Below the pieces are notes generated by a model. The model did not search any database and was not told where the DNA came from. It was given only the letters and a program-made list of their open reading frames with translations. A stretch of DNA of 64,000 nucleotides, from contig NZ_JANIGL010000001.1 in the NCBI RefSeq assembly GCF_024518675.1, positions 1,054,001-1,118,000 of the forward strand, written 5' to 3'. A program made the translations under genes and the position numbers. The DNA comes from Pseudoalteromonas shioyasakiensis. GTDB lineage: Bacteria > Pseudomonadota > Gammaproteobacteria > Enterobacterales > Alteromonadaceae. Positions 7,878 to 16,533 of the stretch are shown piece by piece. Each line of letters begins with the position of its first letter. Within the stretch, counting starts at the first letter, position 1.

Positions 7878-9449
7878 ATGGAACTATTATATTTTGCAGC
7901 CGCTTTTGTTTGTGGTTTTGTTATCTATCAACTTAAGCTTCCGCCATTAATTGGCTTTTTGATTGCCGGTTTTGGGTTAAACTTAGCTGGGTATAAAACT
8001 ACTGACTTATTAAATTCGATTGCTGATCTTGGTGTAACCTTATTACTATTTAGTATTGGCTTAAAGCTACGTGTCGCAAACTTAGTGAAGCCACAAGTAT
8101 GGGCTCCCGCGTCATTACACATCATTTTAAGCAGTGTATTGTTTTGTGGCTTCATGCTGTTACTTGGCTCCCTTGCGCTGCCTTTATTTAAAGAACTAAG
8201 CTGGCAAAGTGCGCTACTCGTAGGGTTTGCATTTAGTTTCTCGAGTACCGTATTTGCCGTAAAAGTACTAGAAGAACGCGGTGAAATGGCAAGCTTGCAT
8301 GGTAAAATTGCTATTGGTATTTTAGTTATGCAAGATATCTTCGCGGTTATCTTTTTAGCCATTAGTACAGGCAAAGTGCCTAATGGTTGGGCATTAGCAC
8401 TGTTTGCATTATTGCCTTTGTTACGCCCTGTCATGTTTTGGATCTTAAATCGCTCAAAGCATGGCGAGCTACTCCCCTTGTTTGGTTTCTTTTTTGCCTT
8501 AGTGATCGGCTACCATGCTTTCGAATTTGCAGGTCTTAAAGGCGATTTAGGTGCACTTATAATTGGCATGATTTTCGCCCCACATAAAAAAGCTGGTGAA
8601 CTTGCAAAGTCGCTACTAAATGTAAAAGAGATCTTACTCGTTGGCTTTTTCTTAACCATAGGTCTTGGCGCTGAGCTCACTATCTACTCGTTATTTATCG
8701 CTTTAGTGATGGTGCTTGTATTACCAATAAAAGTGGCGCTTTATTACATGTTTACTAACGCATTCAAATTACGTGCTCGTACATCTTTATTAAGTGCATT
8801 TACTCTAACCAATTACAGCGAGTTTGGCCTTATCGTCTGCATGGTAGCTGCAACCAGTAATATGATCACTGCGGAGTGGTTAGCAGTGATGGCTATAGCA
8901 GTATCACTTACATTTGTTATTGCATCACCACTGAACAAACGCTCTAATGAAATCTACGTCAGCATTGAAAAATGGTTACTTAGATTTGAAAGTAAAACCC
9001 GCTTAGCCGAAGAGCTGCCGGTTAATCTCAATGATACCAAAATCGTTATTTTTGGTATGGGCCGTATCGGCACCGGTGCCTATGAGACAATCAATATAAC
9101 CCACCCAGGCGTTGTTGCTGGTGTTGATATTAAACCTGAGGTGGTTGATAAGCATATTCGCCGTGGCCGCAAAGCGCTGCTTGCAGATGCGACGGATCCT
9201 GACTTTTGGCAACGGGTTAACCACTCGCATGTAGAGATGATCATGTTAGCAATGCCTAAACATATGCAAAATATTTTTGCCCTTGAACAATTAAAAGCAT
9301 CTGGCTATCAAGGCCAAGTAACCGCGATTGCAAATTACCCCGATCAGCAAAAAGAACTTGAAGAAATGGGGGTTGACTCTACCTATAACTTTTACTTAGA
9401 AGCCGGTAGTGGTTTTGCTGAACATGTAAAACAGAAATTATTTTCTTAA
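7878..9449 (+). CDS. CPA2-family cation:proton antiporter with C-terminal TrkA-N domain
   Basis: This inner-membrane antiporter of about 523 aa belongs to the KefB/YbaL-type monovalent cation:proton antiporter-2 group. About 11-12 hydrophobic segments occupy residues 1-375, with the family features PPLIGFLIAGFGL and FAFSFSSTVFAVKVLEERGE. A cytosolic Rossmann RCK/TrkA-N domain begins at about residue 405 (IVIFGMGRIGTGAYE) and ends in a short tail. RCK domains gate these transporters with nucleotide or glutathione adducts. I place the start at ATG 7878 (MELLYF), the typical N-terminus; the frame is open to GTG 7827, which would add 17 residues. The ion (K+ or Na+) cannot be fixed. A perfect 16-bp hairpin follows at 9465-9510. 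Confidence 0.88.
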   Translation: MELLYFAAAFVCGFVIYQLKLPPLIGFLIAGFGLNLAGYKTTDLLNSIADLGVTLLLFSIGLKLRVANLVKPQVWAPASLHIILSSVLFCGFMLLLGSLALPLFKELSWQSALLVGFAFSFSSTVFAVKVLEERGEMASLHGKIAIGILVMQDIFAVIFLAISTGKVPNGWALALFALLPLLRPVMFWILNRSKHGELLPLFGFFFALVIGYHAFEFAGLKGDLGALIIGMIFAPHKKAGELAKSLLNVKEILLVGFFLTIGLGAELTIYSLFIALVMVLVLPIKVALYYMFTNAFKLRARTSLLSAFTLTNYSEFGLIVCMVAATSNMITAEWLAVMAIAVSLTFVIASPLNKRSNEIYVSIEKWLLRFESKTRLAEELPVNLNDTKIVIFGMGRIGTGAYETINITHPGVVAGVDIKPEVVDKHIRRGRKALLADATDPDFWQRVNHSHVEMIMLAMPKHMQNIFALEQLKASGYQGQVTAIANYPDQQKELEEMGVDSTYNFYLEAGSGFAEHVKQKLFS

Positions 9450-9464
9450 TGTAATTCCACCAGC

Positions 9465-9510
9465 TAAAAATAGTTATCAGCCCGATTAAAGGAACTGATA
9501 ACTATTTTTA
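9465..9510. terminator. Long perfect inverted repeat after antiporter gene
   Basis: The 16-base arms TAAAAATAGTTATCAG and CTGATAACTATTTTTA are separated by 14 bases. It reads as a terminator for the antiporter gene, although the stem is AT-rich and the T run is part of the stem. Confidence 0.65.
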
Positions 9511-9748
9511 TCTAAGATTCAGAAACTTACATCTAGACGTCTAAAAGACTGTTCTTTCCAGTCCCCATTTCAACGTCAAATACATTTACAAAGCTTTACA
9601 TCCAGGTTGGCATTCGCCCCCTAAAACAGAGTAAACTGCTTTCACTGATTAATACGTAAGTCTCTATTTTTAACACAGAAATTAAGTTTCTGCTGTCTAT
9701 GCATACGTATTCATTTGTTTTTATTTTTTGCAATTTTAAAGGTTTTAG

Positions 9749-10030
9749 ATGAAAGATAAGTTTGCTACACAGTTTCAAGCAGTCGCTGATGATACCAATA
9801 GCCCTAAACTGGTTGAGCTACAAAATCACCTAGACGAAATGCAAAGTAACGGAATGACAGCGATGACAATGCGCTCAGTGTTGTTTCAAAAAATGCTTGA
9901 TGTTTATCAAGTGCCTAGCAATCACTTTTTACGCGAAAGTGAAACGCCTCAGCGTATTGATGATCCTTCGATTATCCTTCGCCTAAAGCAGCTAGGTTTT
10001 GCTAAAAAGCCCAGCTATCAAATCCATTAA
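9749..10030 (+). CDS. Conserved-looking small hypothetical protein
   Basis: The 93-aa predicted product is soluble and largely helical, with no membrane segment or signal peptide. I do not recognise a family. It is treated as real because it starts at an ATG after a TTAAAGG-like ribosome-binding site (AAAGG about 6 bases upstream), fills its own space on the plus strand, and is followed by two consecutive hairpins (10037-10093). It contains a Met-rich helix (QSNGMTAMTMRSVLFQKML). No function is proposed. Confidence 0.6.
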   Translation: MKDKFATQFQAVADDTNSPKLVELQNHLDEMQSNGMTAMTMRSVLFQKMLDVYQVPSNHFLRESETPQRIDDPSIILRLKQLGFAKKPSYQIH

Positions 10031-10036
10031 GTAAAC

Positions 10037-10093
10037 AGCGAGGCCTACTCCCTCGCTTTAAATAGGCTGTTTCTTGCCCGTCACAGCCTATTT
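10037..10093 (+). terminator. Two tandem hairpins after the 93-aa gene
   Basis: First hairpin: AGCGAGG / CCTCGCT (10037-10057) with TTT. Second hairpin: AAATAGGCTG / CAGCCTATTT (10060-10093), followed by a T-rich stretch. This is a double terminator for the small gene. Confidence 0.75.
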
Positions 10094-10146
10094 TCTTTCC
10101 TCTTAATATTATATGCTTGCCATTAAATTCCTGATTTAAGATAAAA

Positions 10147-10368
10147 ATGGATACTGAGCTACTCAAAAGCGCAATCAATACAAAAATGCCATTTGGTAAA
10201 TACGCTGGCCGTCCTTTGTTGTTATTACCTGAACCTTATCTAGTTTGGTTTAAACAAAAAGGCTTTCCTTCAGGGCAGCTTGGTGCTCAATTAGCCATGA
10301 TGTACGAAGTAAAACTAAATGGGCTAGAAGAGATGTTGATGCCACTTTTAGAAAATAAAAAGTCTTAA
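10147..10368 (+). CDS. DUF3820 family small protein
   Basis: The 73-aa protein matches the DUF3820 (QSregVF-like) family: a KMPFGKYAGRPLLLLPEPYL core at residues about 13-32 and a following WF-x-KKGFPSGQLG-like segment. The conserved Gly-Lys-Tyr-x-Gly and Pro-x-x-Tyr-Leu-x-Trp pattern also occurs in exonuclease-associated small domains. The name quorum-sensing-regulated virulence factor attached to one member should not be transferred as a function. It is a single gene ending shortly before the bidirectional terminator at 10441-10467. Confidence 0.8.
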   Translation: MDTELLKSAINTKMPFGKYAGRPLLLLPEPYLVWFKQKGFPSGQLGAQLAMMYEVKLNGLEEMLMPLLENKKS

Positions 10369-10440
10369 CTTTTTTGTGAACTTTATCAAAGCGGGTGAGT
10401 CTATTACTGCGCTACTTGTTGATTTTGGTTTAATCCATAG

Positions 10441-10467
10441 AAAAGCGCCGTTATGGCGCTTTTTTTT
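10441..10467. terminator. Bidirectional terminator between DUF3820 gene and kinase gene
   Basis: AAAAGCGCC, a 5-base loop (GTTAT) and GGCGCTTTT are followed by further T residues on the plus strand. A T run also occurs on the minus strand. The hairpin overlaps the last codons of the convergent kinase gene. Confidence 0.85.
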
Positions 10468-11716
10468 CGCCTTTTTGCGGTTGCTTGTCTAAGAAAATAG
10501 TTAATTTAGCCCCTCCCAGCGACGAGCTCCCTACTGCACAGCGCCCCTGGTGCCATGACACGATTTTGGCGACTATCGCAAGGCCTAAGCCAAAACCACC
10601 GGTTTTTTTATCTCGGCTTTTATCTAACCTTGCGAAGGGCTTAAACACGGTTTCCCACTGTGACTCATCAATACCAGGGCCATCATCTTCCACAATAATC
10701 AAAATATGATTTTCTTGCTCTACTAAACTAACTCGTATCTGTTGCTGTGCGTACTTCAAGGCATTTCCGATCAGGTTCTGAATACTTCGAGCAATAAAGT
10801 GGCTATCACACCGATAAAGATAGCTTGAAGGTAATTGGGTAATTAAATTTACTTCAGTAGCAAAATCAAGCTTGTTGATCACGCTTTGCACTAACTGTAC
10901 AAGATCACATTGTTGCATCGTTATGTTAGGTTGCTGGCTATCCAGGCGGGCATAATCCAGCATCTCTTTGACTAAAGACTCCAATTCGATAATGTCTAAC
11001 TGCATGGTATCAATGTAATCGAAAGCTTTTTCATCAGTTACCCGCTCTTCTAACATAGCCAGTGCAAACTTTAGCCTTGCTAACGGCGTTCTAAACTCAT
11101 GAGAAACAGAAGACGTTAATTCTTGTTGGGCAGTTAATAAGTGCTGAATGCGTAATTGCATTGCTGTTAAGGTATCGGTTATTGGTAAAAAAAATGATTT
11201 AGATGATTCACTTAACTCAAAATCTTGCGAGCCATCAACCGCTTCGCAGGCTAATCGCAATTTAGAAAAATCACGCCACAGTAAAAAGCTCCACAGGCCA
11301 ACGGGGATGCCAACAACACACAATAATAATAAATAGGGCCAAACAGAAGAAAAAGCAGGGGCTGCGACCTCAATAGGGCCAATTTGTAATAATCGCTCAG
11401 CATCTAAAGTTACATACCAAATAGCTCGTTGCTGTTGATCAAACAGGTAGATATACTGCTTTTGTTGTAATGCCTGTTGCTGCATGGTAGGAAGAACAAG
11501 ATCTTGTTTTTGAACAATATTACTACCGAAGTTGGCTGTGATATGTGCAATACCTTGCTCTGTCTGGGTCAATAACCAAAGAGATTGGCCAAACTCATCG
11601 TCAAGAGAGAATTGTTGCTGGGAATCTTCATAGGGCCATAGCTGTTCAATGACCCCACTCACTAAGAACAGGGAAACTATAATGTACAAATATAAACTTG
11701 CAAATAGCTTCCCCAT
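10451..11716 (-). CDS. RstB-like sensor histidine kinase (module 2)
   Basis: This 421-aa inner-membrane kinase is paralogous to the one at 3486-4778. Membrane segments lie at about 5-25 and 125-147, with a Gln-rich periplasmic region between (about 28-122). A degenerate HAMP region follows, the DHp helix has H206 in SSVSHEFRTPLARL, and the ATPase motifs are NLIGNALKY, EDDGPGID and GFGLGLAIV. It is transcribed after its response regulator (6-base gap) as the last gene of the second MipA/DUF3019 module. Residues around both kinase cores are intact, so it should be active. The ligand is unknown. Confidence 0.92.
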   Translation of the reverse strand: MGKLFASLYLYIIVSLFLVSGVIEQLWPYEDSQQQFSLDDEFGQSLWLLTQTEQGIAHITANFGSNIVQKQDLVLPTMQQQALQQKQYIYLFDQQQRAIWYVTLDAERLLQIGPIEVAAPAFSSVWPYLLLLCVVGIPVGLWSFLLWRDFSKLRLACEAVDGSQDFELSESSKSFFLPITDTLTAMQLRIQHLLTAQQELTSSVSHEFRTPLARLKFALAMLEERVTDEKAFDYIDTMQLDIIELESLVKEMLDYARLDSQQPNITMQQCDLVQLVQSVINKLDFATEVNLITQLPSSYLYRCDSHFIARSIQNLIGNALKYAQQQIRVSLVEQENHILIIVEDDGPGIDESQWETVFKPFARLDKSRDKKTGGFGLGLAIVAKIVSWHQGRCAVGSSSLGGAKLTIFLDKQPQKGEKKAP

Positions 11717-11722
11717 TAACGC

Positions 11723-12421
11723 TTACATTCCCCACGCATCTGAGACAAATAAATAACCCTGTCCCCACACCGTTTTAATACGATACGGTTTATCACTATT
11801 ATCACCGAGTTTTTTGCGAATACGCGATACACGTACATCTACAGTACGGTCTAAGCCATCGTATTGACGCCCAATCATATGCTGGTGTACATGTTCGCGA
11901 CTCAGTACTTCACCAGCATTAGAGGCTAACAACCAGAGTAACTCAAACTCATGAGAAGTAAGTGTAATTTCATTGTTTTTCAAACGCACAATTCGGCTTG
12001 TTTTGTCTATATTCAAATCACCAAATTGTAACTCTTCTGGCACTTTTATTGTTGCCTGACCGCGTCTTAATAATGCGCTAATACGCGCCAACAAAACACG
12101 TGGTTCAGCTGGCTTTATCACATAGTCATCAGCACCTAACTCTAGCCCTATGACTTGATCAAAATCTTCACCCTTAGCGGTTAGCATTAAAATAGGCAGG
12201 CTAAATTTATCTCGTACTTGACGGCAAACGCTAAACCCATCTTTACCCGGCAACATAACATCTAGAATCATTAAATCAACGTGGTTGTTTTCCAAGTAAT
12301 CAAATACTTCATCACCTCGGTCAAGAACAGCCACTTCTAGGCCATTACTTTCTAGGTAATCTCGTGTTAATTGCTGTAACCCTAAATCATCTTCAACGAG
12401 TAAAATCTTTGCCATTTTCAT
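11723..12421 (-). CDS. OmpR/RstA-type response regulator (module 2)
   Basis: This is a response regulator of 232 aa. The receiver domain spans about 1-120, with E10-D11-D12, phospho-acceptor D54 (ILDVMLPGKDG) and K103 (YVIKP). The winged-helix domain spans about 132-230, ending KTVWGQGYLFV. The start is ATG 12421 or the in-frame ATG two codons later; GGAG lies four bases before the first. It is preceded by the DUF3019 gene (12-base gap) and followed by its kinase. Sequence and gene order mirror the regulator at 2750-3454, so the two modules probably arose by duplication and could cross-talk. Confidence 0.92.
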   Translation of the reverse strand: MKMAKILLVEDDLGLQQLTRDYLESNGLEVAVLDRGDEVFDYLENNHVDLMILDVMLPGKDGFSVCRQVRDKFSLPILMLTAKGEDFDQVIGLELGADDYVIKPAEPRVLLARISALLRRGQATIKVPEELQFGDLNIDKTSRIVRLKNNEITLTSHEFELLWLLASNAGEVLSREHVHQHMIGRQYDGLDRTVDVRVSRIRKKLGDNSDKPYRIKTVWGQGYLFVSDAWGM

Positions 12422-12433
12422 GCAGCTCCAGAA

Positions 12434-12820
12434 TTAAAAAAAGCTCCACGGAGAACGTAAGCGACGCCGAGTCGTTTTCGCTTGAGTACTTTGTACGGCA
12501 ACACTTGCGGTTGCTATTTGTTCTTCCGTGTGAGGATTGATCAAGGAGTATATGGTCTCAACCTGAACATGCGCTTTATATTCAAAGTGTGCAGACCTCA
12601 TTTGTTGCCAGCACTTTAATTGCTGTGCCTGCTGGTATAAGCATACATCCATTGCTTGTGGTAATGAAATAGTAAACTTTAAATCAAGATCACAAAACTC
12701 TTGTTGTTCTGAAACCACACAGACTTTAGGTGATACGCTAAGCTTATCTATTTTTGCAACTGCTGGAATTGGCGGTAAAGCTAAAACAACAGTACATACA
12801 GCACAATGTAGATACTTCAT
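12434..12820 (-). CDS. DUF3019 family periplasmic protein (module 2)
   Basis: This is a secreted small protein of about 128 aa. ATG 12820 is chosen as start because it gives a clean signal peptide (MKYLHCAVCTVVLALPPIPA) and begins one base after the MipA/OmpV stop. A TTG six codons upstream is also in frame and would overlap that gene. The mature part has four cysteines in the contexts KVCVVS, EFCDLD, DVCLYQ and LKCWQQ, aligning one for one with the module 1 paralogue, and the same basic C-terminal tail. The domain's role is unknown. Placement between an outer-membrane barrel and a two-component system suggests a sensory or envelope function. Confidence 0.75.
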   Translation of the reverse strand: MKYLHCAVCTVVLALPPIPAVAKIDKLSVSPKVCVVSEQQEFCDLDLKFTISLPQAMDVCLYQQAQQLKCWQQMRSAHFEYKAHVQVETIYSLINPHTEEQIATASVAVQSTQAKTTRRRLRSPWSFF

Positions 12821-12821
12821 A

Positions 12822-13679
12822 TTAAAAAATATGATCAAATCCTATAAAAGCAGTCATTGAATACGTTTGTTCGAACAGCGGACTGTCATCCAAGGCTGAG
12901 TAATCATAATAAGCCAAATGAAAACGCACTGAATTGGCCTCATTTAAAGGCCAGCGGGCATCTATTTTAGCATAAGGCTGCCAACTACTACCAACGGCAA
13001 TTGCACCATTTGGGTTTTCTTTTTCTGTTACACCATAAAAGTAGTTATTGAGATCGGTTGATTTATACCAAATACCTAAGCTGGGCTTCACTCGCAGCTC
13101 ACCAATATTGTGATGCATTTGCCATTGCAGTGCTGCACGCCAACCTTTATACACACCAGATACATCAGCCAGCGCTTGTGCTGAAAACACATGGCGTTGA
13201 TGAATATAATGGTAGCTAAGCCCAGAATCTAATGCCCACTTTCGCTTATCAAGCTCAGTGATTGCTATTTTTGGTTGCTGTTCAAATTGCTCGTTTTGAG
13301 TAAAATTCAACGAGCTGGCCGAAGATAAAGCAAATACATTACTAGGGTGCCAATCAACAAAAAAGCGCGTTTCTGGGTTAAACTCCGCAACAAGATTAAA
13401 CACATGGGGGGAGTCTGGTTTTAAACTGTAACCGATACGGCCATTGTCAAAAAAGAATTGTTCGCCGTAATACGCCACTTCGGGTATTAACACTAAAGGT
13501 AAGTTATCGCCACCTTGCAAGGGGTTTGTCATCACACCTAACCCAGTGTTTACACTGAGGTGCCACTGCCCTGTGATAATATTCTGACCGGGATCAACTT
13601 CGGACTGTTGCGCATGGCAGGCAGCAACTAAGCCAAAAATAAGTGTACTCATCCCCAGAATATACGTTATCAACTTCAT
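12822..13679 (-). CDS. MipA/OmpV family outer membrane protein (module 2)
   Basis: This 285-aa protein has a signal peptide (about 1-23, ending CHA-Q) and a beta-barrel-like sequence with the family segments (INTGLGVMTNPLQGGDN-like strand near residue 45, IPEVAYYGEQFFFDNGRIGY near 67-86). It ends in an aromatic terminus (FIGFDHIF). It is the first gene of the second module: MipA/OmpV, DUF3019, response regulator, kinase. The module 1 paralogue at 1503-2357 is clearly more diverged in the loops. Whether the two barrels share substrates or partners is unknown. Confidence 0.85.
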   Translation of the reverse strand: MKLITYILGMSTLIFGLVAACHAQQSEVDPGQNIITGQWHLSVNTGLGVMTNPLQGGDNLPLVLIPEVAYYGEQFFFDNGRIGYSLKPDSPHVFNLVAEFNPETRFFVDWHPSNVFALSSASSLNFTQNEQFEQQPKIAITELDKRKWALDSGLSYHYIHQRHVFSAQALADVSGVYKGWRAALQWQMHHNIGELRVKPSLGIWYKSTDLNNYFYGVTEKENPNGAIAVGSSWQPYAKIDARWPLNEANSVRFHLAYYDYSALDDSPLFEQTYSMTAFIGFDHIF

Positions 13680-13792
13680 TGTTATTTCTTATAAATACTC
13701 GAACTTCTGATAACGCCATAATAGCAAGGTATTAATCAATTATCCCTAGCCGATTACAATCATTCACACTTTTGATACATCTACACTTACAA

Positions 13793-14710
13793 TTAGTTTA
13801 CAGCAATACTGTTTACTTCTTTTAACCCTTGCGCAATGTCCCATAATGCGGTTAATGCAGGATCAGCGAGTTCTTTTCTCAACACGGCCAGTCCAATCTC
13901 AAAACCTGCTGGCGCTTCTCGTTTATCATTAATTATCTGCACGCGGTCTTTCAGTGGACTATTGTCCAGAACAATTTTTGGCACCATCGCAATACCTAAG
14001 CCAAGGCTGACCATAGAAACCATGGCTTCATGACCTGCTACCTGAGCATAAATTTTTGCATTTATGTTATTTTTACGCCACCAATGCTCTAGTCGCTGAC
14101 GAGTAAAACCTTGCTCAGGCACAATAAATTCCAGCTCAGACCAATTAACTGCACCATTATAGCTTGCTAACTTTTCTGTAATCGCTGAAGGGTTTCGGGG
14201 CGCGATGAATACCAACGAAGAGTAACCAATACTTGCAAAAGCAATTTGCGCTGGCAGCTTATCCGGCTTGGCCGCGATAGCCATCGCTTCATGTGAATCA
14301 AGTACACGGTTAATTGCTAGCGCGGGATCCCCTGTGTTGAGTTTTATTTCAATATGCTGATGCTGTAACCGTAATTGTTCTAATATTTGATGAAGAAAAC
14401 TATAAGAGGCAGTGACAGAGCAATATATGCTGACTTTACCGTAAATGGTTTGCTCAGGGTCTTGTACATTTGCACGAAAACGATGCCAGTTAGCAAGTGT
14501 TGCATTTGCATAATCAATAAACGACTCCCCCTCTCGTGTTAACTTCACACTGCGATTATCTCGGCTAAACAAGGCAACACCAACTTCTTCTTCAAGCTGC
14601 TTAATATTACGACTCAAAGTAGGGGCACTAATATGGCAAAGCTCACTAGCACGGGAAAAATGTAGCGTTTTAGCCAGCACCAAAAAATAATCTAAACGTT
14701 TATGATCCAT
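13793..14710 (-). CDS. ilvY: IlvY-type LysR regulator of ilvC
   Basis: This LysR-family transcription factor has about 305 aa. The N-terminal winged helix-turn-helix (about 1-65, with FSRASELCHISAPTLSRNIK) is followed by a periplasmic-binding-like inducer domain. It is divergent from ilvC, which it activates in enterobacteria when acetolactate or acetohydroxybutyrate accumulates. A dyad TTTCATATTATGAAA lies in the shared upstream region (14734-14748). The start is uncertain: ATG 14710 (MDHKRLDYF) matches the family N-terminus, while ATG 14728 adds six residues. Neither has a strong ribosome-binding site. Confidence 0.9.
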   Translation of the reverse strand: MDHKRLDYFLVLAKTLHFSRASELCHISAPTLSRNIKQLEEEVGVALFSRDNRSVKLTREGESFIDYANATLANWHRFRANVQDPEQTIYGKVSIYCSVTASYSFLHQILEQLRLQHQHIEIKLNTGDPALAINRVLDSHEAMAIAAKPDKLPAQIAFASIGYSSLVFIAPRNPSAITEKLASYNGAVNWSELEFIVPEQGFTRQRLEHWWRKNNINAKIYAQVAGHEAMVSMVSLGLGIAMVPKIVLDNSPLKDRVQIINDKREAPAGFEIGLAVLRKELADPALTALWDIAQGLKEVNSIAVN

Positions 14711-14733
14711 TTTATTAAAGCTCTGCATGAGTA

Positions 14734-14748
14734 TTTCATATTATGAAA
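14734..14748. promoter_or_regulatory. Candidate IlvY operator in ilvY-ilvC divergent region
   Basis: This is a perfect 7-bp dyad TTTCATA-T-TATGAAA containing T-N11-A spacing as in LysR boxes. It lies just upstream of ilvY and about 113 bases before ilvC. Assignment to IlvY is inferred from position. Confidence 0.55.
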
Positions 14749-14860
14749 CACTTTAATGCAAATATATCATTTTACGCAAGGCTAAACTTTATTTATGGTA
14801 GTTCCAAGCAAGACAAAGTGACCTTGCATCTAACAAATATGAATAAATAGGATACTAACA

Positions 14861-16333
14861 ATGGCGAATTATTTTAATACTCTACCTTTACGCGAGCAGT
14901 TAGCTCAATTAGCGCAGTGTGAATTTATGGATCCGGCTGAATTTGCCGATGGTGTACAAGCGCTAAAAGGTAAAAAGCTGGTAATTGTTGGTTGTGGTGC
15001 CCAAGGTTTAAACCAAGGTCTAAACTTACGAGATTCAGGCTTAGATGTTGCGTATACATTACGTGAATCAGCAATCAGTGAACGTCGTCAATCATTTTTA
15101 AATGCAACAGAAAATGGTTTTACTGTTGGCACTTACGAAGAACTTATCCCGACTGCTGATGTTGTACTTAACTTGACACCTGATAAACAACATACAGCTG
15201 TAGTAAGCGCCATTATGCCAATGATGAAACAAGGCTCTACGCTTGCATATTCACATGGCTTCAACATTGTTGAAGAAGGTATGCAAGTACGTGAAGACAT
15301 CACCGTTATCATGGTTGCACCTAAGTGTCCGGGTTCTGAAGTACGTGAAGAATATAAGCGTGGGTTTGGGGTACCAACACTTATCGCTGTCCACCCAGAA
15401 AACGACCCTCAAGGTCATGGTTTAGCACAAGCTAAAGCCTATGCGGCAGGTACTGGTGGCCACAGAGCGGGTGTACTTAAATCTTCTTTCATCGCTGAGG
15501 TGAAGTCTGATCTAATGGGCGAACAAACCATTTTATGTGGCATGTTGCAAACAGGTTCAATCTTGTGTTTTGACAAAATGATCGAAAACGATATCGAGCC
15601 AGGCTACGCCTCTAAACTTATTCAATATGGTTGGGAAGTGATCACCGAAGCGCTTAAGTACGGTGGTGTAACAAATATGCTTGATCGCCTATCAAACCCA
15701 GCAAAAGTAAAAGCGTTTGAGCTAAGCGAGCAACTTAAAGAGATTATGCGCCCACTGTATAACAAGCATCAAGATGACATTATTGATGGCACATTCTCTC
15801 GTGTGATGATGGAAGATTGGGCAAATGATGATGCGAACCTATTAAAATGGCGTGGGGAAACAGCAGAAACGAACTTTGAAAAAACCCCTGCAGCTGACGT
15901 TGAAATCACAGAGCAAGAGTTTTTTGATAACGGTATTTTGATGGTTGCTATGGTTAAAGCCGGTGTTGAACTTGCTTTTGAAACTATGACAGCTGCAGGT
16001 ATTGTTGAAGAGTCTGCGTATTATGAATCGCTACATGAAACGCCATTAATTGCTAATACAATCGCTCGCAAAAAGTTATTTGAAATGAACCGGACTATTT
16101 CAGATACAGCAGAATACGGTTGTTACTTGTATAACCATGCTTGCTTGCCACTATTAGCTGACTTCATGCAAGGCATTTCAACAGATGTCATTGGTAAAGG
16201 CCTTGGTGAACAAAGTAACCATGTTGATAACCAAACACTTATTGAAATCAATAAAACACTACGTGAGCACCCGGTTGAAATCATTGGTGCAAAACTACGC
16301 GGCTACATGTCTGCAATGAAAAAAATTGTTTAA
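14861..16333 (+). CDS. ilvC: Ketol-acid reductoisomerase, class II (long form)
   Basis: This NADPH-dependent enzyme converts acetolactate or acetohydroxybutyrate to the dihydroxy acids in valine, isoleucine and leucine synthesis. Its 490 aa is the length of the enterobacterial long form with a duplicated C-terminal knotted domain. The Rossmann motif [18 protein letters not shown] is at about residues 44-61, and [19 protein letters not shown] at about 149-167. Mg-binding acidic residues occur in the [16 protein letters not shown] segment. It lies alone after the divergent ilvY and ends at the terminator 16370-16399; the rest of the ilv pathway is not in this window. ATG 14861 follows an ATAGGAT-like ribosome-binding site. 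Confidence 0.97.
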   Translation: MANYFNTLPLREQLAQLAQCEFMDPAEFADGVQALKGKKLVIVGCGAQGLNQGLNLRDSGLDVAYTLRESAISERRQSFLNATENGFTVGTYEELIPTADVVLNLTPDKQHTAVVSAIMPMMKQGSTLAYSHGFNIVEEGMQVREDITVIMVAPKCPGSEVREEYKRGFGVPTLIAVHPENDPQGHGLAQAKAYAAGTGGHRAGVLKSSFIAEVKSDLMGEQTILCGMLQTGSILCFDKMIENDIEPGYASKLIQYGWEVITEALKYGGVTNMLDRLSNPAKVKAFELSEQLKEIMRPLYNKHQDDIIDGTFSRVMMEDWANDDANLLKWRGETAETNFEKTPAADVEITEQEFFDNGILMVAMVKAGVELAFETMTAAGIVEESAYYESLHETPLIANTIARKKLFEMNRTISDTAEYGCYLYNHACLPLLADFMQGISTDVIGKGLGEQSNHVDNQTLIEINKTLREHPVEIIGAKLRGYMSAMKKIV

Positions 16334-16369
16334 CCCTGGACAATAAAAAAGTTTCGCTTGTTAGAAACC

Positions 16370-16399
16370 AAGCCCACATGCTTATGCTGTGGGCTTTTT
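16370..16399 (+). terminator. ilvC terminator
   Basis: AAGCCCACA, a 9-base loop and TGTGGGCTT are followed by TTT. It lies 37 bases after the ilvC stop. Confidence 0.85.
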
Positions 16400-16533
16400 C
16401 AGTTCCATTTACATTTATTTAAACTTTTCATCAGTGAAAACTATCATTTTACCCATAACGAGAACATTCAACATTCTGCTGTCATAATAGTGTGCTAAAC
16501 TCAGGTTCCAGAGTAGTAAATTAACACAAAATT

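Noticed and set aside
9596..9778. 60-codon minus-strand frame upstream of the 93-aa gene
   Set aside because: It overlaps the start of the better supported plus-strand gene at 9749 and has no recognisable features.
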